This document shows, piece by piece, positions 43,757 through 54,044 of a stretch of 55,735 bases of DNA. Under the pieces are notes generated by a model. It had not been told where the DNA came from, did not search any database, and worked only from the letters and a program-made list of their open reading frames with translations. This stretch comes from Candidatus Saganbacteria bacterium (GTDB lineage: Bacteria > Margulisbacteria > WOR-1 > XYC2-FULL-46-14), in assembly GCA_013202975.1 (NCBI GenBank), contig JABMQY010000054.1:1-55735 (forward strand), read 5' to 3'. Positions within the stretch are counted from its first letter, which is position 1, and every line of letters begins with the position of its first letter. The position numbers were made by a program, and so were the translations under genes.

Positions 43757-44125
43757 GTGATACAGGTAGAGACTAGATTAGCTGTAGCGGATAATTCTGG
43801 GGCAAAGGAGATCCTTTGTATCAGAATTTTAGGTGAATCACGTTGCCGTTATGCAACGGTTGGGGATATCATTGTCGGGGTGGTTAAGGTAGCGCAGCCG
43901 CATGGTATTGTAAAGAATGCAGAAGTAATCAAAGCGGTGGTCGTTCGAACCGTTAAAAAGTTGAGGCGGGATGACGGGTCTTATGTTTGTTTTAGCCAGA
44001 ATGCTGCTGTAGTTATAGATAAGGACGGGAATCCTAGAGGGACACGAATTTTTGGGCCGGTCGCAAGAGAGTTGCGAGTGAAGAAGTTTATGAAAATTAT
44101 TTCTCTGGCTCCAGAGGTAGTATAA
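43757..44125 (+). CDS. rplN: 50S ribosomal protein L14
   Basis: A 122-residue intersubunit-bridge protein: [33 protein letters not shown] and [13 protein letters not shown] are conserved. GTG start at 43757. Confidence 0.97.
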   Translation: MIQVETRLAVADNSGAKEILCIRILGESRCRYATVGDIIVGVVKVAQPHGIVKNAEVIKAVVVRTVKKLRRDDGSYVCFSQNAAVVIDKDGNPRGTRIFGPVARELRVKKFMKIISLAPEVV

Positions 44126-44126
44126 T

Positions 44127-44447
44127 ATGCAAAAGCTAAAAATTAAAAAAGGCGATAAGGTAGTTGTCCTTTCAGGGAAGGATAAAGATAAAAAAGGTAA
44201 GGTATTAAGGGTTTATTCTGCGGACAGAAAGGCTGTTGTTGAAAGTGTTAACATTGTAAAAAAACATCAACGGCCTACCCAGGGTTTTCAGGGGGGAATT
44301 ATTGATCGGCCGATGGCTCTAAAGATTTCCAAACTGATGCTGGTTTGTCCCCGTTGCAATAAACCGGTTAGGGTCGGTCGTAAACTTGTGGATGAAAAAA
44401 ATGTTCGTGTTTGCAGAAAATGCAAGGAAGTTATAGATAAACAATGA
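44127..44447 (+). CDS. rplX: 50S ribosomal protein L24
   Basis: A 106-residue assembly-initiator protein with a KOW motif ([20 protein letters not shown]). The C-terminal [11 protein letters not shown]...VCRKC pattern gives two CxxC pairs, a likely zinc site. Overlaps rplE by ATGA. Confidence 0.96.
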   Translation: MQKLKIKKGDKVVVLSGKDKDKKGKVLRVYSADRKAVVESVNIVKKHQRPTQGFQGGIIDRPMALKISKLMLVCPRCNKPVRVGRKLVDEKNVRVCRKCKEVIDKQ

Positions 44448-44992
44448 AAAAAGAAATAGCATTAAAAGAAAAGTACGAGAATATAATTGTTCCTGCTCTG
44501 GTTAAACAGTTTGGCTATTCCAATAAAATGGCAGTGCCCAAAGTAAAAAAAGTAGTTCTTTCCTGCGGAGTATCGGAAGGGACTGTTAATGCAAAGGCAA
44601 CCCAGATTGCGCTGGAGGAGTTGAAACAGATTACGGGACAAGCCGCTGCAATCCGTTATGCCAAAAAGGCTATTGCCGGATTTAAGCTTAAAAAGAACGA
44701 TCCTATCGGAGGAATGGTTACTCTGCGCGGTGAAAAAATGTATCTGTTTTTAAACAAGCTGATAGGCATCTGTCTTCCGCGGGTGCGTGATTTTAGGGGT
44801 TTAAACCCTAAATCTTTTGATGGAAGAGGGAGTTACTCTTTTGGAATTAAGGAGCAGTTGATCTTCCCAGAAATTGATTATGATCGTGTTGATAAGACTA
44901 GAGGGATGAATATTACCATCGTTACCAGTGCAAATACCGATAAGGAAGCAAGGGCATTGTTTGAAGCTATGGGCATTCCATTTATAAAATGA
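44444..44992 (+). CDS. rplE: 50S ribosomal protein L5
   Basis: A 182-residue 5S rRNA-binding protein: [37 protein letters not shown] and [15 protein letters not shown]. Full length and in its usual place. Confidence 0.97.
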   Translation: MKKEIALKEKYENIIVPALVKQFGYSNKMAVPKVKKVVLSCGVSEGTVNAKATQIALEELKQITGQAAAIRYAKKAIAGFKLKKNDPIGGMVTLRGEKMYLFLNKLIGICLPRVRDFRGLNPKSFDGRGSYSFGIKEQLIFPEIDYDRVDKTRGMNITIVTSANTDKEARALFEAMGIPFIK

Positions 44993-45004
44993 GGAAGGAC
45001 TAGA

Positions 45005-45190
45005 ATGGCAAAAAAAGCATGGTTAGAGAGAAAGAGAAAGGGGCCCAAGTTTGAAGTAAGAAGAAAGAATCGTTGTAATATTTGCGGCCGGGCCCGAAGC
45101 TATATCCGAAGGTTTGGTGTTTGCAGAATTTGTTTTAGAAGATTAGCACATGAGGGGCAATTGCCCGGAGTTAGGAAGGCGAGCTGGTAA
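45005..45190 (+). CDS. rpsN: 30S ribosomal protein S14, zinc-binding type
   Basis: A 61-residue short form (type Z) with CNIC and CRIC pairs: [20 protein letters not shown], then [14 protein letters not shown]. Zinc-binding, like the L33, L36 and S4 of this window. Confidence 0.97.
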   Translation: MAKKAWLERKRKGPKFEVRRKNRCNICGRARSYIRRFGVCRICFRRLAHEGQLPGVRKASW

Positions 45191-45208
45191 ATAATAAGGA
45201 GAAAATTA

Positions 45209-45622
45209 ATGGGAATGACTGATCCGGTTTCCGATATGATTGTAAGAATAAAAGCGGCACTTCTGCGAAAACAAGAATTAGTTGACATGCCTGGATCAAA
45301 ATTCAAGGCTGCAATTGCTTCTGTGCTTAAAGAGGAAGGTTTCTTGTCTAATTTTGAAGAATTAACCAAAGGCAAGAAAAAGTTTTTGCGTCTCCGATTT
45401 AAATGGGGAAGGGATGAATACGGAAAACTTAAATACAGCAGTATTAGAAACATAAAAAGGGTAAGTTCGCCCGGATGCCGGGTTTATAAGCCGGCTGACA
45501 AGCTGCATCGATTATATAGTGGATTTGGAACATATGTCATTTCGACATCTAAAGGTCTCAAGACTGATAATCAGGCCCGCGCAGAAAAACTGGGCGGAGA
45601 AGTCTTGTTGATGGTTTCTTAG
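45209..45622 (+). CDS. rpsH: 30S ribosomal protein S8
   Basis: A 137-residue central-domain protein, slightly long: MTDPVSDMIVRIKAALLRK and the C-terminal YVISTSKGLKTDNQARAEKL with GGEVLLMV. SD AAGGAG. Alternative start two codons in. Confidence 0.95.
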   Translation: MGMTDPVSDMIVRIKAALLRKQELVDMPGSKFKAAIASVLKEEGFLSNFEELTKGKKKFLRLRFKWGRDEYGKLKYSSIRNIKRVSSPGCRVYKPADKLHRLYSGFGTYVISTSKGLKTDNQARAEKLGGEVLLMVS

Positions 45623-45630
45623 GAGGATTT

Positions 45631-46188
45631 ATGTCAAGAGTTGGACGTGCTCCGGTGGAAATTACCAAGGGAGTGCAGGTAAAAATAGAGGGAAATAAAA
45701 TCGTAGTCAAGGGGGGCAAAGGCACCCTTGAGCAGGATTTTGACAGTTCGGTTATTAATTTTGAGGTAAAAGATAACCAGGTTATAGTTTCTCGTCTTAG
45801 GGAATCGGCACCGGTTAAGGCTAAACATGGATTGTACCGTGCCCTTCTGGCAAATATGATTAAGGGGGTTTCGGTTGGATTTGAGAAATCCCTCCAGTTG
45901 GTTGGTGTTGGATATAGGGCGCAAAAACAAGGGAATAAATTAATTTTGTCTTTAGGTTATTCCCATCCGATAGAGATGGATCCTCCTCCGGGCATTAGTT
46001 TTGAGGTTGAGGGTGTAACCAAAGTAAAGGTTGTGGGGTTTGATAAACAGCTGGTAGGTCAGGTTGCTCAAAATATCCGTTATTCCAGGCCGGTTGAACC
46101 CTACAAAGGTAAGGGAGTTCATTATGTGGGTGAGACAATCAGGCGTAAAGCTGGAAAAGCGGCAAAATCTGCAGGAGGGGCGAAATAA
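45631..46188 (+). CDS. rplF: 50S ribosomal protein L6
   Basis: A 185-residue protein: [40 protein letters not shown] and the ending [20 protein letters not shown]. Strong SD AGGAGG. Overlaps rplR (TAATG). Confidence 0.97.
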   Translation: MSRVGRAPVEITKGVQVKIEGNKIVVKGGKGTLEQDFDSSVINFEVKDNQVIVSRLRESAPVKAKHGLYRALLANMIKGVSVGFEKSLQLVGVGYRAQKQGNKLILSLGYSHPIEMDPPPGISFEVEGVTKVKVVGFDKQLVGQVAQNIRYSRPVEPYKGKGVHYVGETIRRKAGKAAKSAGGAK

Positions 46189-46508
46189 TGAGAAGAAGAA
46201 GAAAAAAACGAAAGATCATCGGAACTTCTGATCGACCGCGCCTTTCTGTTTTTAAGGCAAATAAACATATTTATGCCCAGGTGATTGATGATTTAAATTC
46301 CAAGACTTTGGCTGCGGCAGGAACTTTGAAAAAGGGTGCTAAAAACACTTCAAACATAAAGGCAGCTTCAAAAGTAGGAGAAGAGATTGCACAAAAAGCT
46401 AAGGAGAAAGGAGTTACTAAGGTTGTATTTGATCGGGGAGTATTTATATATCATGGCCGGATAAAAGCCTTGGCAGAATCGGCTCGAAAAGGAGGATTGG
46501 TATTCTAA
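46188..46508 (+). CDS. rplR: 50S ribosomal protein L18
   Basis: A 106-residue 5S rRNA-binding protein with a short basic N-terminus (RRRRKKRK). [20 protein letters not shown] and [20 protein letters not shown] are conserved. Confidence 0.96.
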   Translation: MRRRRKKRKIIGTSDRPRLSVFKANKHIYAQVIDDLNSKTLAAAGTLKKGAKNTSNIKAASKVGEEIAQKAKEKGVTKVVFDRGVFIYHGRIKALAESARKGGLVF

Positions 46509-46509
46509 A

Positions 46510-47034
46510 ATGGGAAAATTTAATCGACCGCGGGAGCCTAAAGAATTTGAAGAGAGGGTAGTGCAGGTTCGTCGCGTTTGCAAAGTTGTGTCCGGAGGAA
46601 AACGCCTTGGGTTTCGTGTCCTGGCTATTGTAGGGGACAAAAAGGGAAGGGTAGGTATAGGCTTGGCCAGGGCTTCTGAAGTTGTGGCTTCTATTCGCAA
46701 ATCTATGGAGGATGCAAAAAAGAATCTGGTTACAATTCCGATGATCGGGGGGACTATTGCCCACCGGGTGCAGGGAGATTTGGGAGCCAGTTCGGTAATT
46801 ATCCGTCCGGCCCCTCCTGGAACCGGAGTAATTGCCGGAGGATCGGTTCGAATTGTTTTGGAATTGCTTGGAATCAGGGATGCTGTGGCAAAATCGGTTG
46901 GTTCTGCTAATGCTGTAAATGTAGCCAAAGCAACAGTTGAGGCTTTGTTAAATATTCAAGAACAAGAAAAAATAGAGGCCTTGCGCGGAAAAAAGATAAA
47001 AGTTAAATATGTTCAGGAGCCAAGCAATGCTTGA
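46510..47034 (+). CDS. rpsE: 30S ribosomal protein S5
   Basis: A 174-residue fidelity protein: [59 protein letters not shown]. Overlaps rplO by eight bases, leaving no room for rpmD (L30), which is usually here. Confidence 0.97.
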   Translation: MGKFNRPREPKEFEERVVQVRRVCKVVSGGKRLGFRVLAIVGDKKGRVGIGLARASEVVASIRKSMEDAKKNLVTIPMIGGTIAHRVQGDLGASSVIIRPAPPGTGVIAGGSVRIVLELLGIRDAVAKSVGSANAVNVAKATVEALLNIQEQEKIEALRGKKIKVKYVQEPSNA

Positions 47035-47434
47035 TTTAAGTAATTTAAAAAATAAAAGGAAGAAATTTAAACGGGTTGGCCGCGGAACCGGTTCTGGTCA
47101 TGGAAAGACCTGCTGCCGCGGGCACAAAGGACAAAAGAGCCGCTCTGGTGGAACCAAGGGGAGACATTTTGAGGGAGGTCAAACCCCTCTTTATCGCAGA
47201 CTTCCCAAAAAACGAGGTTTCAAAAATTTACTATTTAAAAAAGAATATGCAGTAGTAAATCTTTTTGATCTGGAAAAGCATGAAAAAGAGATTTCTTTTG
47301 CCAAGGCCAAGCAGCCGGTAAAAGTATTGGGTAATGGAGAGATTTCGAAAGCAATTAAGGTTACTGCTGCTGCATTCAGCAAATCAGCAAAGGCTAAAAT
47401 AGAAAAAGCCGGAGGATCAGTTGTCGTATGTTGA
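47027..47434 (+). CDS. rplO: 50S ribosomal protein L15
   Basis: A 135-residue protein: [20 protein letters not shown] and [10 protein letters not shown], then [16 protein letters not shown]-like block. Start at ATG 47027 gives the normal N-terminus ([13 protein letters not shown]). Overlaps rpsE and secY. Confidence 0.96.
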   Translation: MLDLSNLKNKRKKFKRVGRGTGSGHGKTCCRGHKGQKSRSGGTKGRHFEGGQTPLYRRLPKKRGFKNLLFKKEYAVVNLFDLEKHEKEISFAKAKQPVKVLGNGEISKAIKVTAAAFSKSAKAKIEKAGGSVVVC

Positions 47435-48690
47435 ACGTTTTTAGGGCATTTTTTACTATTCCCGATCTAAAGAAAAAAATTATTTTTTCTATTGCCATGG
47501 TTATTATCTTTAGATTGGGTTCACACATCCCGGTAGCCGGGATTGACCATATAAAATTGGCTGCTCTATTTTCAAAAGGAAGTTTAGTCGGATTCCTTGA
47601 CATGTTTACCGGAGGAGCGCTGATGCGCTTTTCTGTTTTTGCAATGGGTATAATTCCATTTATTAATGCATCTATTATAATGCAGCTTCTAACTGTAGTT
47701 ATTCCTCAATTAGAGCAGCTCTCAAAAGAGGGAACTGCAGGAAGAAAACAAATATCCCAGTATACTCGTTATCTTGCTGTTGGGTTGTCTACTTTTCAAT
47801 CATTTGGAATGGCCTTTTGGATGAGAAATGTTCTTTTGGATGGTTTTAGTTTTCCTCTGTTCGTATTTTTAACAATAGTTTCTTTAACAGCCGGATCAAC
47901 TTTAGTTATGTGGTTAGGCGAACTTATTACGGAGAGGGGGTTGGGTAACGGGGCTTCTATGATTATTTTTATTGGTATTATTTCCAGGATACCATCTTAT
48001 ATCGGCAATACGATTACCTTGGTAGCTACCGGTGCAAGTATTATTGGAGTGATTTTATTATTACTATCATTCGTTGTTCTTATTATTGGGATAGTATTTA
48101 TTCAAGAAGGGCAGCGCAAGGTTCCGGTGCAGTATGCAAAGCGGGTGGTTGGCCGCAAGATGATGGGCGGGGGAAATACCTATATTCCGTTGCGAATTAA
48201 TCAGGGGGGGGTAATCCCGATTATCTTTGCTTCTTCTGTATTGCTTTTTCCGGCAACCATTGCACAATTTGTTCCTTTGCCTTTTATGCAAAGTGTTGCC
48301 AGCTTTTTGCAGCCGGGAAAAATATTTTATATGCTTCTGTACTTTGTCCTGATTTTCTTTTTTACTTATTTTTATACTGCACTAACTTTTAATCCGGTAG
48401 AGCTGGCAAACAATATTAAGCGCTACGGCGGATTTGTTTTAGGCATCCGTCCCGGAAAACCGACGGCAGAGTTTTTGGAATTTACCATTAGCCGTTTAAC
48501 TTTTGTGGGAGCCTTATTTTTGGCTACCATTGCTTTGGTTCCATCTATTGTTGAGAAATTAACCGGGATTACCAGTTTTCAGGGTTTGGGAGGGACGGCT
48601 TTATTGATTATGGTTGGAGTAGCATTAGATCTGGTTCGTCAGGTTGAAACACATTTAGTAACCAGACAATATGAGGGGTTATTGGCATGA
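47428..48690 (+). CDS. secY: Preprotein translocase subunit SecY
   Basis: A 420-residue channel subunit with ten predicted membrane helices. [18 protein letters not shown], the plug/TM2 region [55 protein letters not shown] and [18 protein letters not shown] identify it. Overlaps rplO by seven bases and adk by ATGA. Confidence 0.97.
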   Translation: MLNVFRAFFTIPDLKKKIIFSIAMVIIFRLGSHIPVAGIDHIKLAALFSKGSLVGFLDMFTGGALMRFSVFAMGIIPFINASIIMQLLTVVIPQLEQLSKEGTAGRKQISQYTRYLAVGLSTFQSFGMAFWMRNVLLDGFSFPLFVFLTIVSLTAGSTLVMWLGELITERGLGNGASMIIFIGIISRIPSYIGNTITLVATGASIIGVILLLLSFVVLIIGIVFIQEGQRKVPVQYAKRVVGRKMMGGGNTYIPLRINQGGVIPIIFASSVLLFPATIAQFVPLPFMQSVASFLQPGKIFYMLLYFVLIFFFTYFYTALTFNPVELANNIKRYGGFVLGIRPGKPTAEFLEFTISRLTFVGALFLATIALVPSIVEKLTGITSFQGLGGTALLIMVGVALDLVRQVETHLVTRQYEGLLA

Positions 48691-49328
48691 TAATTATTTT
48701 AATGGGACCGCCCGGATCAGGAAAAGGGACGCAGGCAGTCAGGTTAGCAGAAAAGACTGATCTGCCTCACATAGCAGTTGGAGATATGCTCCGAGAAGCT
48801 GTTGACTCAAAATCAAAATTAGGTAAAAAAGCAGCGGAATTTATGAGCTCAGGGAGTTTGGTTCCGGATGAACTTACCATCGATTTGGTAAAAGAGAGAT
48901 TGAGCCGCCTGGATTGCGACAAGGGATTTATTTTGGACGGCTTTCCCCGTTCACAGATCCAAGCTGATGCACTGGAAGAAATTTTGGATGAGATGGAATA
49001 TAAAGTTGTTTATATTGATATCCCTTTAGAGGAAGTAATTAAGAGGAATTCAAAAAGAGTCAGTTGCCGCAGCTGCCGGACGGTTTATAATATAGATAAT
49101 AATCCTACAACAAAAGAAGGGGTTTGTGATCAGTGCGGAGGAGGACTCTATCAGAGGGATGATGATAAGCCTGATGTAATTAAGCATCGCTTTGGGGTTT
49201 ATGTGGAAAAGACTAAGCCTTTGGTTGATTTTTATTCAGATAAAGATAAGCTTTTGCAGGTTTCCGGGTTAGGCGGTATGGATGCGGTTTTTGAGGCATT
49301 ATTAGGAGTATTGGAGATAGCTCCTTAA
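48687..49328 (+). CDS. adk: Adenylate kinase
   Basis: A 213-residue nucleotide kinase (AMP + ATP to 2 ADP). P-loop GPPGSGKGTQA, AMP-site blocks LPHIAVGDMLREA and DGFPRSQIQA are present. The LID carries four Cys (CRSCRTVYNI...CDQCGG), a structural zinc site typical of many Gram-positive and thermophile enzymes. In its usual place between secY and map. Confidence 0.97.
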   Translation: MIIILMGPPGSGKGTQAVRLAEKTDLPHIAVGDMLREAVDSKSKLGKKAAEFMSSGSLVPDELTIDLVKERLSRLDCDKGFILDGFPRSQIQADALEEILDEMEYKVVYIDIPLEEVIKRNSKRVSCRSCRTVYNIDNNPTTKEGVCDQCGGGLYQRDDDKPDVIKHRFGVYVEKTKPLVDFYSDKDKLLQVSGLGGMDAVFEALLGVLEIAP

Positions 49329-49333
49329 TTTGC

Positions 49334-50080
49334 ATGATTCCGATAAAGTCAGAAGAAGAGATTGCTAAGATTAACAAGGGTGGAAAGATCTTAGCTGAGA
49401 TTTTTAGGGAAATTGGTAAGTTAATCCAGCCGGGAATTGACACGGCAGAAATTGATAAAGGAACTGAAGCATTGATCCTGAAAAAGGGAGTTATTCCTGC
49501 TTTCAAGGGGTACCGCGGATATAAACATGTTAGCTGTATTTCTGTTAACGATGAAATAGTCCACGGGATTCCGGGTCGGCGCTGCTTGCAGGAAGGTGAC
49601 ATTGTAGGAGTGGATGTCGGTGTAATTGTAGAAGATTATTATGCCGATATGGCTCAGACATACCCGGTAGGAAAGGTCAGCAAGAAAGCTAAGAAATTAA
49701 TTGCTGCAACTAAGCAGGCTTTAAGGACAGCGATTAAGCAGGCCAGAACAGGGAATCATTTGGGTGATATTGGAGCTGCAGTTGATGCATATGCAAAGAG
49801 AGCCGGTTTTGTTGTAGTTCGTGATTTGTTTGGGCATGGTGTTGGCAAGGCGTTGCACGAGGATCCGCTGATTCCCAATTATGGCAATTGGGGAGAGGGG
49901 ATTGAGCTTAAATCAGGTATGGTTTTTGCAATCGAGCCGATGTTAAATGAGGGTAGCCATGAGATTAAAACTCTTGATGACGGATGGACCATTGTAACAG
50001 TTGATCATGGATTATCGGCTCATTTTGAACATACGATTGTAATCAAAGAAGGAGCCGCGGAGGTTTTAACAAGTGTCTAA
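49334..50080 (+). CDS. map: Methionine aminopeptidase, type I
   Basis: A 248-residue enzyme removing initiator Met. Metal ligands are visible in [20 protein letters not shown] (two Asp), [14 protein letters not shown] (His), VFAIEPM (Glu) and [10 protein letters not shown] (Glu). His in [10 protein letters not shown] is also kept. Its stop overlaps infA by eight bases. Confidence 0.97.
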   Translation: MIPIKSEEEIAKINKGGKILAEIFREIGKLIQPGIDTAEIDKGTEALILKKGVIPAFKGYRGYKHVSCISVNDEIVHGIPGRRCLQEGDIVGVDVGVIVEDYYADMAQTYPVGKVSKKAKKLIAATKQALRTAIKQARTGNHLGDIGAAVDAYAKRAGFVVVRDLFGHGVGKALHEDPLIPNYGNWGEGIELKSGMVFAIEPMLNEGSHEIKTLDDGWTIVTVDHGLSAHFEHTIVIKEGAAEVLTSV

Positions 50081-50288
50081 AGATGTAATAGAAATGGAAG
50101 GAAAGGTTACAGAGGCTTTGCCTAATGCAAATTTTCGGGTCCAGCTTGAAACAGGCCAGATGATATTGGCTCACGTATCCGGAAAAATTCGTAAACATTT
50201 TATACGGATTTTACCAGGTGATCGTGTAAAGGTTGACATATCTCCCTATGATTTGACTAAGGGGAGAATAACTTACAGGATGAAATAA
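50073..50288 (+). CDS. infA: Translation initiation factor IF-1
   Basis: A 71-residue OB-fold factor: [20 protein letters not shown] and [23 protein letters not shown] start at 50073 within map. Confidence 0.96.
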   Translation: MSKDVIEMEGKVTEALPNANFRVQLETGQMILAHVSGKIRKHFIRILPGDRVKVDISPYDLTKGRITYRMK

Positions 50289-50289
50289 T

Positions 50290-50403
50290 ATGAAAGTAAG
50301 ATCGTCAGTAAAAAAAATGTGTGATAATTGCAAAATAATCCGTCGAAACAGGCGTGTCCGGGTTATTTGCACAAATCCAAAACATAAACAAAGACAGGGT
50401 TAG
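50290..50403 (+). CDS. rpmJ: 50S ribosomal protein L36
   Basis: A 37-residue protein: [20 protein letters not shown], then [13 protein letters not shown]. The C-x2-C-x12-C-x4-H zinc site is intact. It starts two bases after infA. Its TAG stop directly abuts the 20-base palindrome at 50404. Confidence 0.95.
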   Translation: MKVRSSVKKMCDNCKIIRRNRRVRVICTNPKHKQRQG

Positions 50404-50423
50404 AGACATGCCATGGCATGTCT
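50404..50423. repeat. Perfect 20-bp palindrome between rpmJ and rpsM
   Basis: AGACATGCCATGGCATGTCT is its own reverse complement. It starts at the base after the rpmJ stop and sits in a 41-base gap, the largest inside the spc/alpha part of the block. Two further flanking bases pair after one mismatch. It could be a short dispersed palindromic repeat, an operator or an RNA hairpin. Confidence 0.9.
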
Positions 50424-50444
50424 ATACAAGGAGGAAGTTTTAAT

Positions 50445-50828
50445 ATGGCGCGAATATCGGGAATTGATTTACCGGCTAATAAAAAGATTTTGATTGCTTT
50501 AACCTATATTTTTGGAATTGGACTTGCGTTGTCGGGTAAAATTCTAAATGATATCGGGGTCGATCCTGTTACAAAGGTTAAAGATTTGACCGAGGCCCAG
50601 GTTGTTGCTTTGCGGGAGGCCATAAAGGGAATTGATGTTGAAGGGGATTTAAGAAGAAACATTCATCAAAATGTGAAACGTTTAATTGATTTGGGTACCT
50701 ATCGCGGTCAGCGACACAGAAAGAATCTGCCGGTACACGGACAACGCACCAAAACAAATGCCCGTACCCGACGTGGAACGAGAAAAACTGTCGGTGGCGG
50801 CAAGAAGAAAGAGGAGGCAAAAGTATAA
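50445..50828 (+). CDS. rpsM: 30S ribosomal protein S13
   Basis: A 127-residue head protein: [20 protein letters not shown], then [20 protein letters not shown]. Start at ATG 50445, where AAGGAGGAAG is well spaced; the in-frame ATG at 50418 lies inside the palindrome. Confidence 0.95.
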   Translation: MARISGIDLPANKKILIALTYIFGIGLALSGKILNDIGVDPVTKVKDLTEAQVVALREAIKGIDVEGDLRRNIHQNVKRLIDLGTYRGQRHRKNLPVHGQRTKTNARTRRGTRKTVGGGKKKEEAKV

Positions 50829-50829
50829 A

Positions 50830-51216
50830 ATGGCTGAAGCAAAAATTGTAAAAAAGAAAAAATTCAAGGGGATTACTCGAGGATTGGCTCTAATAAAGGC
50901 AACTTTTAACAATACTATAATATCTATTTGTGATACAAATGGTAATGTATTAGTTAATTCGTCTGCCGGAGCGGTTGGTTTTAAGGGAACAAAGAAGGGG
51001 ACTCCCTTTGCAGCTCAATCAGCAGCAGAAGCTGCCGGACGCCGGGCTGTTGAAGGTGGATTAAGGGAAGTTGATGTTTTAGTAAAGGGGCCGGGAAGTG
51101 GCAGAGAGACTGCAATTCGAGCGCTGCAGGGTGCCGGTCTGGATATCTTATCGATAAAGGATGTAACGCCGATTCCTCATAATGGTTGTCGGCCCAAAAA
51201 ACGGAGGAGGGTATAA
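50830..51216 (+). CDS. rpsK: 30S ribosomal protein S11
   Basis: A 128-residue platform protein: [38 protein letters not shown] and [20 protein letters not shown] at 50830 is one base after the rpsM stop; any earlier start would lie inside rpsM. Confidence 0.96.
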   Translation: MAEAKIVKKKKFKGITRGLALIKATFNNTIISICDTNGNVLVNSSAGAVGFKGTKKGTPFAAQSAAEAAGRRAVEGGLREVDVLVKGPGSGRETAIRALQGAGLDILSIKDVTPIPHNGCRPKKRRRV

Positions 51217-51825
51217 ATGGGAAGGCAGATAGCGCAATGTAAGATGTGCCGAAGAGAAAAAGAAAAGCTTTTTCTTAAGGGTGAAAAATGTTTTGGAGCA
51301 AAATGTCCGGTGGAGAAGCGCAAATATCCTCCGGGACAGCATGGAGCTAAAGTTATGCGTCTTACTGAGTATGCAAAACGTCTCAGGGAAAAACAAAAGG
51401 CCCGCCGTATTTATGGGCTAAACGAGAGGCAATTTGAAAGTTATTTTGACAAGGCTGATATAATGAAGGGTGATACTGGTCAGAACCTTTTAATTCTTTT
51501 GGAGCGGCGTTTAGATAATGTGGTTTATAAGCTTGGTTTTGCAGCCTCTCGAGCTGCGGCAAGACAAATTGTTACTCACGGACACATTAAGGTCAATAAC
51601 CGCAAAGTTAATATCCCGTCATATCAACTAAGGGAGAATGAGGAGATTATTCTCAGTGATAAATTACTGACCCTTTTGCGTGAAAAACTGGCAGAACATA
51701 CGCCTCCTGCATGGCTTGTGCTGGAAGAAGAATCGTTCAAGGGCAGGGTTGTGCATTTGCCAACGTCGGACGATACCGAAAAAATGATTATGGTTCCGTT
51801 GATTGTTGAGTATTATTCAAGATAA
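51217..51825 (+). CDS. rpsD: 30S ribosomal protein S4
   Basis: A 202-residue primary assembly protein with N-terminal zinc Cys (CKMC...C....C) and YPPGQHG, then the S4-fold block RRLDNVVYKLGFAASRAAAR and QIVTHGHIKVNNRKVNIPSY. Starts directly after rpsK. Confidence 0.96.
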   Translation: MGRQIAQCKMCRREKEKLFLKGEKCFGAKCPVEKRKYPPGQHGAKVMRLTEYAKRLREKQKARRIYGLNERQFESYFDKADIMKGDTGQNLLILLERRLDNVVYKLGFAASRAAARQIVTHGHIKVNNRKVNIPSYQLRENEEIILSDKLLTLLREKLAEHTPPAWLVLEEESFKGRVVHLPTSDDTEKMIMVPLIVEYYSR

Positions 51826-51847
51826 TTAGAAAATAAGGAGGGAAATG

Positions 51848-52798
51848 ATGATTAGATTAGGTGAAAAGCCCTGGGTGAGATATGAGGAAGAGAGTCCAAC
51901 TTACGGTCGGTTTGTGCTGGAGCCCTTAGAGCGGGGCTATGCTGCTACATTAGGAAATTCGATGCGCCGTGTATTACTGTCTTCTCTGCCGGGCGCTGCG
52001 ATAACTTCTATTAAAATCGATGGTGTAACCCATGAATTTTCTACTATTCCCGGAGTAGTGGAAGATGTTTTGCAGATAATAATGAATCTCAAAAAAGTAG
52101 TAATTAAGTCTTATTCCGAAACCCCCAAAGTGGTAACTCTATCGGCCAAGAAGAAGGGTGTGCTCACTGCCGGTGACATAGAGCATGATTCTGAAATTGA
52201 AATAATAAATAAAGATAATGTAATTGCGACCCTTGATTCAGGCGGAAAAATTGACCTGGAGATGATTGTAGAGAAAGGCAGGGGCTATGTAACAGGTGAG
52301 GCGAACAAAAAATCAAGTCTTTCTGTCGGAGCTATTCCGATCGATTCAATTTTTACCCCGGTCTTAAAGGTAAATCTTGCGGTCGACGAAATCCGGGTAG
52401 GTCAGGAGATTAACTATGACCGTTTAGTTTTGCATGTCTGGACAAACGGTTCAATAAAGTGTGATGAAGCGGTAAAAGAGAGTGCAAAAATTCTTTCATC
52501 CCATGTTAATATGTTTATTCATCTGGGGCATCCGGCCGAAGTATTTGCCGGACCGGTAGAAAGAAAAGCAGAAGTTGAATCGACAGTTTTGGAGATGAAC
52601 CTTGATGACCTTGAGCTTTCTGCCCGGTCCCTGAATTGCCTAAAAAAGGCTCAGGTAAACAGTGTAAAAGAGCTGGTTAGCTATAGTGCAGCAGAACTTA
52701 TGAAATTCAAAAACTTTGGGCTTAAATCGCTTAAAGAAATAAGGGCAAAGCTCGGAGAATATAAATTAGCACTTAAAGATGAGGGGGAAGAGGAATGA
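51848..52798 (+). CDS. rpoA: DNA-directed RNA polymerase subunit alpha
   Basis: A 316-residue subunit. The N-terminal assembly domain has YGRFVLEPLERGYAATLGNS and MRRVLLSSLPGAAITSIKI. The C-terminal DNA/activator-binding domain has LELSARSLNCLKKAQVNSVK and KNFGLKSLKEI. Of two adjacent ATGs (51845, 51848) the second is better spaced from AAGGAGGG. Overlaps rplQ by ATGA. Confidence 0.97.
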   Translation: MIRLGEKPWVRYEEESPTYGRFVLEPLERGYAATLGNSMRRVLLSSLPGAAITSIKIDGVTHEFSTIPGVVEDVLQIIMNLKKVVIKSYSETPKVVTLSAKKKGVLTAGDIEHDSEIEIINKDNVIATLDSGGKIDLEMIVEKGRGYVTGEANKKSSLSVGAIPIDSIFTPVLKVNLAVDEIRVGQEINYDRLVLHVWTNGSIKCDEAVKESAKILSSHVNMFIHLGHPAEVFAGPVERKAEVESTVLEMNLDDLELSARSLNCLKKAQVNSVKELVSYSAAELMKFKNFGLKSLKEIRAKLGEYKLALKDEGEEE

Positions 52799-53142
52799 GG
52801 CACGGCTTAAGATATAAAAAGTTAGGTAAAAAATCAACCGCCCGCATGAGTATGCTGATTGCTCAGGTTGAGGCTTTGATTGAGAGAGGAAAGATTAAAA
52901 TTCCTTTAGTGCGTGCCAAGCAGGTGCGCCGAATTGCAGAAAAATTAATAACAAAATCAAAAAAGGATACAGTTGCCAGTCGCAGAAATATTGGTTCTAA
53001 ATTAATTAATCGAAATAAAATCAAACTAGTCATGGAAGCAGGTAAGCGCTATGCGGATCGTCCAGGAGGTTTTACGCGAATAATAAAGCTGGGTTTGCGC
53101 AAGGGTGATGCGGCCAAAATGGCTATGCTTGAATTAGTTTGA
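52795..53142 (+). CDS. rplQ: 50S ribosomal protein L17
   Basis: A 115-residue exit-region protein: MRHGLRYKKLGKKSTARMSM and the C-terminal RYADRPGGFTRIIKLGLRKG. End of the classical alpha set. Confidence 0.96.
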   Translation: MRHGLRYKKLGKKSTARMSMLIAQVEALIERGKIKIPLVRAKQVRRIAEKLITKSKKDTVASRRNIGSKLINRNKIKLVMEAGKRYADRPGGFTRIIKLGLRKGDAAKMAMLELV

Positions 53143-53155
53143 AAGGAAGGTATTG

Positions 53156-53578
53156 ATGAAAAGAAATATAACATTTTCAATTAAGCAGTCTGAGATCAAT
53201 AAGAAGTGGCGTCTGATTGATGCAAAAGATAAGATTTTGGGGCGTCTTGCTGGTGAACTTGCCCTCATTTTGCGGGGTAAGGATAAACCAACATTTTCTC
53301 CGCACATGGATTGCGGTGATTATGTGGTTGTTATTAATGCCGGCAGTGTCAGGTTGAGCGGCAAGAAACATAAATTAAAAATGTACTTTAGACATTCCGG
53401 ATATCCCGGCGGAGACAAACTTTTTACATTTGAAGAGATGATGAAGCGTGATCCTCGCAAGGTAATTGTGCAGGCCGTGGCCGGAATGCTGCCAAAAGGA
53501 AGATTGGGGCGAGCCATAATTCGGAATATGAAGGTGTTTGTTGACGATAAACATACATATGCGAATAAGTTAAAATAG
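53156..53578 (+). CDS. rplM: 50S ribosomal protein L13
   Basis: A 140-residue early assembly protein: WRLIDAKDKILGRLAGELAL, GDYVVVINAGSVRLSGKKHK and GMLPKGRLGRAIIRNMKVF. ATG 53156 preferred over TTG 53153. It is followed after eight bases by rpsI, its usual partner. Confidence 0.96.
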   Translation: MKRNITFSIKQSEINKKWRLIDAKDKILGRLAGELALILRGKDKPTFSPHMDCGDYVVVINAGSVRLSGKKHKLKMYFRHSGYPGGDKLFTFEEMMKRDPRKVIVQAVAGMLPKGRLGRAIIRNMKVFVDDKHTYANKLK

Positions 53579-53586
53579 GAGGCGAC

Positions 53587-54039
53587 ATGGAAGCGACGAT
53601 TGAAAAAAAGAAAACTAAGACGAAATCAAAAGTAAATAAGTATAAGAAGAAGGAAAATGTTTTTTATGGCACCGGACGCAGAAAAACTGCCACGGCAAAG
53701 GTCTGGTTAACTCCCGGCTCCGGAAAACGAACAGTAAATGGAAAGGATGCAAAAGTGTATTTTTGTAAACGAGCTGTTTTGTTGGCGGGGTTTGAGGTTC
53801 CCTTTAATACGGTTGATGCACCCCCACTCGATCTTAGGGCGGAGGTTTTTGGCGGCGGAGTACCGGCTCAGTCCGATGCGATAAGAATGGGGGTTGCCCG
53901 CGCATTGGTTGAATTTGATTCTAAGTATCGTAAACTTTTACGGTCAAAAGATCTGCTAATGCGAGATCCTCGTGAAAAAGAGCGTAAGAAAGCCGGGCTT
54001 AAACGTGCCAGAAAAGCGTTCCAGTACACAAAGAGGTAG
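53587..54039 (+). CDS. rpsI: 30S ribosomal protein S9
   Basis: A 150-residue protein; the C-terminal tail ending ARKAFQYTKR reaches the P-site tRNA. FYGTGRRKTATAKVWLTPGS begins the core at about residue 27. The first 26 residues are a Lys-rich extension (KKKTKTKSKVNKYKKK). Strong SD AGGAGG. Confidence 0.96.
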   Translation: MEATIEKKKTKTKSKVNKYKKKENVFYGTGRRKTATAKVWLTPGSGKRTVNGKDAKVYFCKRAVLLAGFEVPFNTVDAPPLDLRAEVFGGGVPAQSDAIRMGVARALVEFDSKYRKLLRSKDLLMRDPREKERKKAGLKRARKAFQYTKR

Positions 54040-54044
54040 TATTT

